This document shows positions 1-8,156 of a stretch of DNA of 64,000 bases, piece by piece (the stretch's first letter is position 1; each line of letters starts with the position of its first letter). A program made the translations under genes and the position numbers. A model generated the notes under the pieces. The model saw only the letters and a list, made by a program, of their open reading frames with translations, was not told where the DNA came from and did not search any database. Source of the DNA: Planktothrix agardhii NIES-204 (lineage in GTDB: Bacteria > Cyanobacteriota > Cyanobacteriia > Cyanobacteriales > Microcoleaceae); NCBI GenBank assembly GCA_003609755.1, contig AP017991.1, positions 2,001,501 to 2,065,500 on the forward strand. Reading direction: 5' to 3'.

Positions 1-150
1 GTCAACCATGTTAATGATTTATTAGATCTGGACAAATTTGCCTTAGATGGAACCCAATTAAAAGTAGATAGATTGCGAATTCAAAACAATTCCCTCATCT
101 TTTATGGGTCAGCCCAAATCAACCAATTTCCCAAGGGTAAGAAAAACTAA
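1..150 (+). CDS. DUF2993/LmeA-like protein, C-terminal fragment
   Basis: The frame is open from the window edge and closes with TAA after 49 codons. The last residues include IFYGSAQINQFPKGKKN, which resembles the conserved end of cyanobacterial DUF2993 (LmeA-like, lipid-binding) proteins. Only the tail is visible, so the family call rests on this motif alone. A strong hairpin follows 70 bp downstream and probably ends the transcript. Confidence 0.5.
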   Translation, partial: VNHVNDLLDLDKFALDGTQLKVDRLRIQNNSLIFYGSAQINQFPKGKKN

Positions 151-218
151 ACCCTTGTTGATTTGCCCTTAAATTTGATTGCTGGAGGAGAATTGTTCAA
201 GACCATTGCTTTTAGTTG

Positions 219-252
219 AAAGTCGGGAAAAGCGAGTATTCTTCCCGACTTT
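219..252. terminator. Bidirectional terminator-like hairpin
   Basis: An 11-bp perfect inverted repeat (AAAGTCGGGAA / TTCCCGACTTT) encloses a 12-base loop. It sits between two convergent genes, the DUF2993 gene end and psb35, and a short T/A-rich stretch follows on each side, as expected for a shared intrinsic terminator. Confidence 0.7.
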
Positions 253-338
253 CCTCTTAAAAGCAGATCAATAAGTTCCGAGGATATTGAAAAGCTCTAT
301 GTATTTTTTTGTCTTTATGGTTAAATTAATCTTAACCC

Positions 339-512
339 TTATTTATTCTCATCTTCTTGATTCACTTCAGGAACATAATCCGGTCTTTGTTTATCTTCCC
401 AACCTGGGGGACGCTTGGAGTTATACCAAGCAATTGATCCAATACCCACCGCCGCTACAAATCCGACAATCAGCACTGCAATCGGAATCCATAGAGTATT
501 ACTACTTGCCAT
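339..512 (-). CDS. psb35: Psb35-like photosystem II assembly protein
   Basis: This 57-residue frame starts at ATG (MASSNTLWIPIAVLIVGFVA). It has one transmembrane helix at about residues 7-28, followed by AWYNSKRPPGWEDKQRPD and an acidic tail. The layout of one N-terminal helix followed by YNSKRPPGWE matches small cyanobacterial proteins named Psb35, which in Synechocystis stabilise the CP47 assembly module and associated Hlip proteins in the thylakoid membrane. The family assignment is from memory of that motif. A TATAAT-like hexamer lies about 20 bp upstream on the minus strand. Other small single-helix thylakoid proteins remain possible. Confidence 0.65.
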   Translation of the reverse strand: MASSNTLWIPIAVLIVGFVAAVGIGSIAWYNSKRPPGWEDKQRPDYVPEVNQEDENK

Positions 513-663
513 AATGTTGATTTTTCCTTAATTATAATGATACCTTGACTATTATCTCATTTTTGGTTAATTAAATGTTAAAGATTCTATTGATGACATC
601 CTACCCCAATTAACCCTAGGATCTGATGCTGAAGGTCTTACTGATTACCGGAGAATATTTCTG

Positions 664-3516
664 ATGTCTTTTTGGGTGATTGTATTACTATTAGCAGGTA
701 GCTTTAGTTTGGGGACATTACCCCTAACGGGTTGGGTTGTCCGACTCCTATCTGGCAAAAAATTATCAGAATTAGGCACAGGAAATATTAGCGTTTCCGC
801 CGCTTTTTATCAAGGAGGAAAACAAGCGGGAATTATTGCTGTTATCCTAGAAATAGCACGAGGAATTATTCCAGTTATTACTGCTAAGATTTTATTCCCA
901 AATGCTCCAGTTTGGCAACTGGTGAGTTTAATTTTATTAGTCGCAGGACGATATTTTGTTGCTAAAGGAGGCGGAGTTACCAATGCAACCTGGGGAATAT
1001 TAGTTTATTCTCCAATTATTGCGATTAGTAGCGGAATCACCGGATTATTCATCTGGAGATTCAGTTATTTATTATTGCCAATTTCTAAATATTCCTCCCG
1101 ACTTTGGGCTTCCCGTTTAGGGTGTTTAAGTGGGCCATTTTGGGTCTGGTTTTGGCATCAAACCCCTGAATCTCCTCCTTTGTCTCCTGGGGAATTGGTG
1201 GCAGTTATGGGGTTATCTATTGAATTAGTGATGATTAATTTAGCTCAAAAAGATGATTTAGGATTGTATATGAAACAACAGTTTTTTGCTTTAGAAAATA
1301 AACTAAATATTAAACAATGTGGCGAAAAAGCCACCCGATTAAGTGAATTAAAACGGGCAGGATTTAAAGTTACTTTAGGATGGATTTTGCCAGCAATTAA
1401 CCGTTTAGAAGATGTAAATATTTCTTGTAAAAAAGAAATTGATCCGATTAATTTTCCCTTAATTGTCCGTTCATCTGCGGTGGGAGAAGATAGTAACTAT
1501 GCTTCAGCCGCGGGACAATATCAAACCATTGGCCCTGTTTATTCCGCTTCAGAATTACACGAGGCAATTATTCAATGTCGTCAATCCTATTGGACTCCAG
1601 AAGCCATTTCCTATCGTCAAAATCAACAACTTCCTGATATGGGAATAGCCGTATTAATTCAACCCTATTTAGTCAGTGAAGTCGCCGGGGTAATATTTAC
1701 TCGTAACCCCTTAGATGGCGGTTCACAAATTATTATTGAAGCCTTACCAGGAGGGGCAGAATCCGTTGTTGGCGGGCAATTTACTCCGATTCATTTAGAA
1801 ATAGAAATTAATACCTCTATTGATGATTTAGAACTACCTGATATTTTACCAAAAACAGTTATTTTGGAATTAGTCAAACTCGCCCAAGAAATAGAAACCT
1901 TTTATCATGGTTTACCCCAAGATATTGAGTGGTGTTGGGATGGGGTAAAAGTCTGGATTTTGCAAACTCGTCCCATTACCAATTTACACCCCATTTGGAC
2001 GCGAACCATTGCCGCAGAAGTGATTCCTGGGGTAATTCCCCCCCTAACTTGGTCAATTAATCGCCCCTTAACCTGCGGGGTTTGGGGAGAAATATTTACC
2101 TTAGTTTTAGGGAAAAAAGTAGCAAAATTAGACTTTAATCAAACCGCTACATTATTCGGTTCTCACGCCTATTTTAACGCTACTTTATTAGGGGAAATCT
2201 TTACCTTAATGGGACTACCAGAACAGGGGTTAGAGTTTTTAGTCCGAGGACAAAAAATGGGAAAACCTCCAATTGGTAAACTCTTACCTTCCTTAGCAGG
2301 TTTATGGCGATTAATTCAACGAGAACGACATTTAGATCAGGATTTTCAAGAGGATTTAGAACAGCTATTTTTACCAATATTGCAACAATTAGAGGCGGAA
2401 TTGTCCCTAGAATCCCTAACTTTAACCCAACTTTTAGAACGGTGTGAAACCATTCAAACTATATTAAAATCAGCCACTTTTTATAATATAATAGCCCCGA
2501 TTGGGTTAGCAATTCGACGAACATTATTTAAAGTATCTGATAGCTGGATACCAACCCAAACCGCCCCAGAAATTGCCTCAATAGAAGCATTACAAACGAT
2601 TGCCAATAACATCAGAGAAACCTTCAAAGAACCCGAACAAATAACCCATGAATCCTTTAATCAAATTTTAGCTAAAAATCAACAATTTGAAACTTGGTTA
2701 CAAACCTACGGCTATTTAAGTGAAGTCGGAACCGATATTTCTGTTCCTAATTGGTTAGAACAACCAGAGATATTAAAAGAAATGCTCTTTAAAATCGTTA
2801 AAAATCCTAACTACCGCATAGAAAATTTAACGGTTTCCAACTTAACCCGATGGGAAAGATGGCGGCAAAAACAATGTTATCAACGCACCCTAACAAAAAG
2901 CCAAATCGCTGAAATTTACGGTAAACTTTTAGCTCATTTACGATGGACAATATTAGCCATAGAATCCCAAGCAATAACCCAGGGAGTATTAGAAAATGCT
3001 GGAGATATTTTCTATTTAGAATGGGATGAAATTAAAGATTGGATAAAATCAGATATTGCCACGGATTTTGTCTCTAAAATTAGTCAACGGAGGCAAATTT
3101 TCCTAGAAGATAGCGATCGCACTGTTCCGGCTATTATCTATGGTAATATATTACCGAAACCTCGATCAAAAACCATACAAAATCCGGCTTTTTTACAAGG
3201 TATTCCTGCTAGTATTGGCTGTGTAGAAGGAACCGTTAAAATCTGCCGGAGTCTAACCAATATTATTGATCAAACTGAGAATATGATTCTCGTAGTTCCC
3301 TATACCGATGCGGGATGGTCGCCAATTCTCTTAACAGCAAAAGCGATTATTTCTGAAGTCGGTGGACAACTTTCTCACGGCGCAATTATCGCCAGGGAAT
3401 ATGGCATCCCGGCGGTGATGAATATTCAATGCGCTACTACCTATTTAAAAGACGGTCAACGGGTGCGGGTTGATGGTTATCAAGGGACTGTTGAGATTTT
3501 GGAGAGTAAAGAATAG
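664..3516 (+). CDS. PlsY-like acyltransferase fused to PEP-synthase-like domains
   Basis: Residues 1 to about 205 are a multi-helix membrane domain with a PlsY-type first motif (ELGTGNISVSAAFYQGG). The usual second PlsY motif, GGKGVAT, is degraded to KGGGVTNATWG. From about residue 215 to 445 is a PPDK/PEP-synthase ATP-binding domain (IVRSSAVGEDS; closing ILQTRPI). A long middle region follows, and the C-terminus is a swivelling phosphohistidine domain (GGQLSHGAIIAREYGIPAV, His about 905). The soluble part has the order of PEP synthase N-terminus or rifampicin phosphotransferase: ATP domain, middle domain, His domain, with no PEP TIM barrel. A GGAG ribosome site precedes the ATG. The substrate of the phosphotransfer part is unknown. 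Start and end are secure; the acyltransferase activity is doubtful. Confidence 0.8.
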   Translation: MSFWVIVLLLAGSFSLGTLPLTGWVVRLLSGKKLSELGTGNISVSAAFYQGGKQAGIIAVILEIARGIIPVITAKILFPNAPVWQLVSLILLVAGRYFVAKGGGVTNATWGILVYSPIIAISSGITGLFIWRFSYLLLPISKYSSRLWASRLGCLSGPFWVWFWHQTPESPPLSPGELVAVMGLSIELVMINLAQKDDLGLYMKQQFFALENKLNIKQCGEKATRLSELKRAGFKVTLGWILPAINRLEDVNISCKKEIDPINFPLIVRSSAVGEDSNYASAAGQYQTIGPVYSASELHEAIIQCRQSYWTPEAISYRQNQQLPDMGIAVLIQPYLVSEVAGVIFTRNPLDGGSQIIIEALPGGAESVVGGQFTPIHLEIEINTSIDDLELPDILPKTVILELVKLAQEIETFYHGLPQDIEWCWDGVKVWILQTRPITNLHPIWTRTIAAEVIPGVIPPLTWSINRPLTCGVWGEIFTLVLGKKVAKLDFNQTATLFGSHAYFNATLLGEIFTLMGLPEQGLEFLVRGQKMGKPPIGKLLPSLAGLWRLIQRERHLDQDFQEDLEQLFLPILQQLEAELSLESLTLTQLLERCETIQTILKSATFYNIIAPIGLAIRRTLFKVSDSWIPTQTAPEIASIEALQTIANNIRETFKEPEQITHESFNQILAKNQQFETWLQTYGYLSEVGTDISVPNWLEQPEILKEMLFKIVKNPNYRIENLTVSNLTRWERWRQKQCYQRTLTKSQIAEIYGKLLAHLRWTILAIESQAITQGVLENAGDIFYLEWDEIKDWIKSDIATDFVSKISQRRQIFLEDSDRTVPAIIYGNILPKPRSKTIQNPAFLQGIPASIGCVEGTVKICRSLTNIIDQTENMILVVPYTDAGWSPILLTAKAIISEVGGQLSHGAIIAREYGIPAVMNIQCATTYLKDGQRVRVDGYQGTVEILESKE

Positions 3517-3647
3517 GGAATAATGAATCGAGAATCTAGTATTAAATATATTGACATGATGAAGAACTTAAAGCTATAATCAAACTATTCCATCATAATG
3601 TTAATTAAATATAACTTATACTTGTCTATAAAAATATTATTTAATTT

Positions 3648-4134
3648 ATGGCATCTATCACGAATTCAAGTTTGGAAGAAAAAATCCATAATTTAGCACA
3701 AAAATCTTCCGAAGCTCTACTAAAACAAATCAACTTTCGTTTAGAAGAAATGAAAGTTGATGACACCTCTCATTTTCTAATCTATAGAGTTTTGGGCATC
3801 ACTGAGCAAGAAGGAAGATTAATAGATATTTATCAAAACAAAGGTCGTTTTTTATATAAATATGCAGGTTCATTTTTAGAGAAGGCTACTCAATTATCTT
3901 TCCTAGAAAAATACCCTGATTCAAAATCAGTCAAAATTACTAATACTCTGGGTTCAAGACCGAAAACATTTGAAATTGATTGTTTAGAAGGAAATAGAGA
4001 CACTTTATAAGGGTATTGGCGGTGAATATTACTATGGAGAGAGTGCATGGAACTATGTAACTGAAAGAACAGGCATAGATTTAAAAGCAATTTTACAAAG
4101 AATTGCGGATCAAAATACAGCTTCTGATGAATAA
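3648..4134 (+). pseudogene. ApaLI-like restriction endonuclease, internally deleted and frameshifted
   Basis: The first frame gives 120 residues (MASITNSSLEEKIHNLAQKS...GSRPKTFEIDCLEGN) and stops at 4010. The next frame, read through the same DNA, continues EIETLYKGIGGEYYYGESA...RIADQNTASDE to a stop at 4134. Both halves resemble the two ends of ApaLI-family (PF09499) endonucleases. The central part, expected to carry the catalytic acidic-Lys motif after EIDCL, is missing. The picture is an internal deletion that also shifted the frame, leaving a dead nuclease. A DNA methyltransferase begins 24 bp downstream, as in a restriction-modification pair. The family name is from memory of the motifs. 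The two-frame structure is seen directly. Confidence 0.65.
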
Positions 4135-4158
4135 TAATTGATTAACCTATTAAAAACT

Positions 4159-5352
4159 ATGAACAATACTTACAATATTATTCAAGGAGACTGTCTTGAT
4201 ATTGTCCAAGGAATGCAGCAAAATTCCGTTAATCTGATTTATTTAGATCCTCCTTTTTTTACTCAAAAACAGCATTCTTTGAAAACAAGAGATAGACAAT
4301 CTGAATTTAGCTATGATGATTTATGGGAAAGTCATCAAGACTATGCAAAATTTATTCATGATAGGTTAGCTGTTCTACATCAGGTTTTAAAGGAAGATGG
4401 GTCAATTTTTGTACATTGTGATACCCATGCTAATTATATTATTAGATCAATTTTAGATCATATTTTTGGTCAAGAAAATTTTAGATCAGAAATTATTTGG
4501 AGTTACAAACGATGGTCAAATTCTAAAAAGGGATTATTACCCGCCCATCAAACTATCTTCTTTTATTCTAAGACAAATCAATTTATTTTTAATCCAATTT
4601 ATTGTGATTATTCAGAGTCTACGAATATTGATCAAATCTTACAGAAACGTACCAGAGATGAGCATGGTAAAGCCGTTTATGCTAGGGATGATCATGGGGA
4701 AATCATTCCTGCTGATCCCAAAAAGGGAGTGCCATTAAGTGATGTTTGGGAGATTCCCTATTTAAACCCTAAAGCTAAAGAGCGTGTGGGTTATCCCAGT
4801 CAAAAACCAATTTTACTCCTAGAACAAATTATTGAATTAGCCTCTAATCCGGGGGATATTATATTAGACCCTTTTTGTGGAAGTGGGACAACAATTATTG
4901 CAGCTAAATTATTAAATCGTTCAGCCTGGGGAATTGATATTTCCCCCGATGCTGTTCAAATCTGTAAAGATAGATTAAAAACTCCAATTAAATCCGAATC
5001 TTTGCTCCTTCAAAAAGGTCGAAAAGCCTATCTTAATGCCAATGAAGATGCACTCAATATTATTGCTAGTTTAGATGTTATTCCAGTTCAAAGAAATCAA
5101 GGAATAGATGCTATTTTAAAACAGAATTATCAAGGAAAGCCCGTTCCTATTCGGGTACAGCGTCGGGGAGAAAGTTTACACAAAGCACTCGCTTTACTGC
5201 ATAAAGCATCTCAAATTAAAGGGGCTGTAAAATCTATTTTAGTCAAAACATCTGATGATCTTTTTGAGCTTGAAATGACAGATATTCCCGACCATATCAT
5301 GATTATAGAAGCTCCGGCTTATGCTGTTCAAAAAGGGTTTTACTTAAATTAA
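4159..5352 (+). CDS. Beta-class DNA (probably N6-adenine) methyltransferase
   Basis: Starting at the ATG of MNNTYNIIQGDCLDIV, catalytic motif IV (DPPF, about residue 32) comes first and the SAM-binding motif I (DPFCGSGTT, about residue 240) comes near the end. This order defines beta-class amino-methyltransferases of type II restriction-modification systems. A C-terminal extension of about 120 residues (from KGRKAYLNANEDALNII) is probably target-associated or accessory. An in-frame TTG seven codons upstream is a less likely start. The partner endonuclease just upstream is broken, so this now acts as an orphan methylase. The 3' end overlaps the convergent membrane-protein gene by 4 bp. Confidence 0.85.
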   Translation: MNNTYNIIQGDCLDIVQGMQQNSVNLIYLDPPFFTQKQHSLKTRDRQSEFSYDDLWESHQDYAKFIHDRLAVLHQVLKEDGSIFVHCDTHANYIIRSILDHIFGQENFRSEIIWSYKRWSNSKKGLLPAHQTIFFYSKTNQFIFNPIYCDYSESTNIDQILQKRTRDEHGKAVYARDDHGEIIPADPKKGVPLSDVWEIPYLNPKAKERVGYPSQKPILLLEQIIELASNPGDIILDPFCGSGTTIIAAKLLNRSAWGIDISPDAVQICKDRLKTPIKSESLLLQKGRKAYLNANEDALNIIASLDVIPVQRNQGIDAILKQNYQGKPVPIRVQRRGESLHKALALLHKASQIKGAVKSILVKTSDDLFELEMTDIPDHIMIIEAPAYAVQKGFYLN

Positions 5353-5636
5353 ATTGTCGCTTCAGTTATCCCCAAAAATTGTTGTGTTTGTTCAGTTATA
5401 CCAAATAAGCGATCGGCATGACAAAAGATTTCCCAAGAGCGAATTCCCATAAAACCAATCCCGACAACCGCTAAGGGTATGGCAGCGGCACCTAAAAGCG
5501 TGGCAATGGGGGGAAATATCATACAAACTGTTAACAGAATGGCGGTGATTACACCCCCCACTATAGCCGCTTTTGCCGTGGCGGTGGCGACGTTTTTAAC
5601 TAACTCTGATTTGGTAATTTTGCCTTCAACGTACAA
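5349..5636 (-). CDS. Small membrane protein, probably 5'-truncated by a MITE
   Basis: The product is 95 residues if a TTG start is used. It has two hydrophobic segments (AAIVGGVITAILLTVCMIF and LLGAAAIPLAVVGIGFMGI) and a short polar tail. The frame stays open upstream of the TTG through VFSILENSLLYVEGKI until it runs into the inverted-repeat element at 5672-5765, where it meets a stop. No ATG start is visible. I infer that the original N-terminus was removed or separated by insertion of that element. The function is not recognised. Whether a shortened product is still made is unknown. Confidence 0.5.
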   Translation of the reverse strand: MYVEGKITKSELVKNVATATAKAAIVGGVITAILLTVCMIFPPIATLLGAAAIPLAVVGIGFMGIRSWEIFCHADRLFGITEQTQQFLGITEATI

Positions 5637-5671
5637 TAAAGAGTTTTCTAAAATAGAAAATACTAACTCAA

Positions 5672-5765
5672 TCAGGACTTACGCAAATTTGGGGATGTAA
5701 CCCTAGATGTAGGGGTAATTCATGAATTACCCCTACTATTGATAGCGGTGATGCGTAAGTCCTGA
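5672..5765. mobile_element. 94-bp MITE-like element
   Basis: Two 14-bp perfect terminal inverted repeats (TCAGGACTTACGCA / TGCGTAAGTCCTGA) bound a segment with no coding capacity. It contains a second, internal perfect palindrome centred on AATTCATGAATT (5709-5736). The structure is that of a non-autonomous miniature inverted-repeat element. The CAGGACTTACGCA end is of the kind seen on cyanobacterial insertion sequences. No clear target duplication was seen. It abuts the open 5' side of the neighbouring minus-strand gene. Confidence 0.75.
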
Positions 5766-5902
5766 GAATATCAGAAGGGCAATAAGACCTTGCTCCTACC
5801 ATTAATCATTTTAAAATTTGCCTTTTTAAAAGGAATTGAGGGATACCTGATCAACAGTTAGCCAATTTCAGGTACAATTAGTCAGGATATCTGAGGTTAA
5901 GT

Positions 5903-8152
5903 ATGAATTGGATGCGCTACATTGCTGTTGCTTTAATTAATGCTTTTGGTGTAGTTGTTGGAATTATCCTAGTTCCCGCCCCGTCAACTTTAGCCCAATC
6001 TTCACCAACGGATCTCAATTTAGAGTATCGGATTAATGACTCCGGGGTGCAATTTCAAGGATTTGAAGCAGGCACTAATGGCAATTCTAACACAGAAACC
6101 ACAGAAGTTACACCCAAATCCTTAGAGGAATTATATCAATTACAGGATTTGATCAAAGCTGAATTGAAGAAAGTTTCTAGTCCTCCTGATATTAATAGTA
6201 ATTTAGAAGTTTGGCAATATCAACTACAACTGAAACAATATGAAACTTTAGTTAAAGCTAATCGCCAAGTTGAAGCTCAAATTAAATTTGAAGAAAAAAC
6301 CCTGGAAACTTGGAATCAGGTGATTAAAATAGCCACTAAAGCAGCAAATTTTGGCAAACAATCTGAAACTAATACAATAGAAGATTGGGAAACCGCACAA
6401 CAATTATGGATTCAAGCGATTGATACCCTACGGAAAATTCCTAAAGAGTCTTTTCTGAGTTCTAAAGCTATTGATAAAACCGTAGAATATCAAGGTTATT
6501 TAGCGATCGCCACCTATCAACGCGCCTTAATCCAACAATCCCAACAACAACAACCAGAAAAACCTCAAACAATTTCCCCCGTTTCCGTTGCTAATCCTCA
6601 ATTTCCGGGTTTTAAACTTTATGGAGATACCAACCGAGATGGTATTGTGAATGAACAAGATCAACAACGCCCGGAACAATGGTCTTTATCCCTAGGGCCG
6701 TTAATATTATTTAATAATGATGATGATGATGTTAATGGATTACCCGATTGGCGAGATAAAATAGTTAATGGGGCTGAAGATGAAAAGGATTTGGCTTTAG
6801 TTCATTTTAAAGTTAATCCAGAGTACAAAGGTTCGGAATTATTTCTCACCGTTGACGAAGCAGCACAACCCTATATTAATATTTTCCAGCAAACTTCAAC
6901 CGGGTGGAAAGCTATTGATTTGTCGGGCGCAACGCCTTTAGAATTTGGTTCAGATATTGTTTTAGGAGTAGAAGCAAAACAATTTGCTAATAGCAATTGG
7001 TCGGGTTTAGTTAATTTAAAAGCCATCGCTCGGAAACAAGGAATTGTGACGGCAACGGATACAATTTCTATGGGAGTTGCTCCTTGGATTATGTCTGATA
7101 ATACTGAATCTGTTTCTGAGGTTCATATTAGCGATCGCGGTGATAATCAAACTATCATTAAAGATGTAAAAACCATTGTTGAAAAAACTGGAGCAAAGGT
7201 TAAAGTCACACCTGGAGAGACTTTGTGGATGCAGGGAACTCAAGAAATCGGCTATGTTCAGTTTCCTAAACCTGAAGGATTAGAGCAATATCCGGTGGTT
7301 TTAAAAGGCAATCGGAGTGAGGAGAGTGATGATTATGCTAAATCTTTAATGAATCAAAATTTTGGCTGGTTTGAAGTGGGTAAACCTCGTCAATTAGATG
7401 CTTTTAATCAATGGGCAGATTGGTATAATAATTTAGCCGTAACTCCCGCTTTACCTGATTATCCTTTGGGAAGAATTTATTATGGCACAGCCGATAATGT
7501 TAGTTTAAATCCCGAAGTTGTTGAGTTTTTAAAAGCCCAAAAAGTTCAAGGTGATCCCGTTGCTATTGATACTTCTTGGTTAATGTTGCGTCATGTTGAT
7601 GAAATTATTAATTTTATTCCTAGTGCTTCTGGTGAACCTTTAATGTTAATTGCTAGTCCAGAAGAAGGAGTTAAACTATTAAAAGAACTGGAAAAACAAG
7701 GCTATGAAGGAGCGGCAATTAATCGCGGATTAAGCACACAAACTACTGTGCGAGCCACTTTGAATAATCAATTATTAATCCAACATAATCTGAATTTACA
7801 AAAACAGAAAATCGAACCCTTAATTAATCAACTCAAAACAGAATTTAATCTCAGAAATGATCAAATTATTAGAGTTCCGGCTTTATTTAGTTATAGTGGG
7901 TATGCTTGGTGGCCCAATTTAATTAATTCGGTTTATGTGAATGGGGAATTGTTAGTTTCTAACCCTAAAGGAGCATTAATTGATGGACGAGACTATACCC
8001 AGGAAGACTTTAAACGTCGGGTTGCGGTTGCTGGAATTAATATTAATTTCTTAGATGATGAATATTATCAAGAATTACAGGGAAATATTTACAGTGCTAC
8101 TAACACGACTCATGTAGGAAATGAGCAACCATTCTGGCAAGATATACCCTAG
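5903..8152 (+). CDS. Secreted PAD-like protein lacking catalytic residues
   Basis: The 749-residue product begins with a signal-peptide-like segment ending PSTLAQ. Residues about 65-220 are helical and Gln-rich. A Ca-binding-like segment (DTNRDGIVNEQD, then NNDDDD) precedes a C-terminal region resembling the protein-arginine deiminase catalytic domain. In that region WMQGTQEIGY (W442) matches the PAD segment WxQDExEIGY, LRHVDEIINF keeps the His-x-Asp pair (H564, D566), and GNIYSATN (S731) matches GEVHCGTN. The first catalytic Asp is therefore Gly, the nucleophilic Cys is Ser, and the whole protein contains no cysteine. It is probably not a deiminase and may be a binding or structural derivative. 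menE follows 4 bp downstream. Confidence 0.75.
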   Translation: MNWMRYIAVALINAFGVVVGIILVPAPSTLAQSSPTDLNLEYRINDSGVQFQGFEAGTNGNSNTETTEVTPKSLEELYQLQDLIKAELKKVSSPPDINSNLEVWQYQLQLKQYETLVKANRQVEAQIKFEEKTLETWNQVIKIATKAANFGKQSETNTIEDWETAQQLWIQAIDTLRKIPKESFLSSKAIDKTVEYQGYLAIATYQRALIQQSQQQQPEKPQTISPVSVANPQFPGFKLYGDTNRDGIVNEQDQQRPEQWSLSLGPLILFNNDDDDVNGLPDWRDKIVNGAEDEKDLALVHFKVNPEYKGSELFLTVDEAAQPYINIFQQTSTGWKAIDLSGATPLEFGSDIVLGVEAKQFANSNWSGLVNLKAIARKQGIVTATDTISMGVAPWIMSDNTESVSEVHISDRGDNQTIIKDVKTIVEKTGAKVKVTPGETLWMQGTQEIGYVQFPKPEGLEQYPVVLKGNRSEESDDYAKSLMNQNFGWFEVGKPRQLDAFNQWADWYNNLAVTPALPDYPLGRIYYGTADNVSLNPEVVEFLKAQKVQGDPVAIDTSWLMLRHVDEIINFIPSASGEPLMLIASPEEGVKLLKELEKQGYEGAAINRGLSTQTTVRATLNNQLLIQHNLNLQKQKIEPLINQLKTEFNLRNDQIIRVPALFSYSGYAWWPNLINSVYVNGELLVSNPKGALIDGRDYTQEDFKRRVAVAGININFLDDEYYQELQGNIYSATNTTHVGNEQPFWQDIP

Positions 8153-8156
8153 AATT

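Noticed and set aside
287-514. 75-codon plus-strand frame
   Set aside because: The minus strand of the same DNA encodes a Psb35-like protein with a helix and conserved motif; the plus frame starts at a weak codon and is a shadow.
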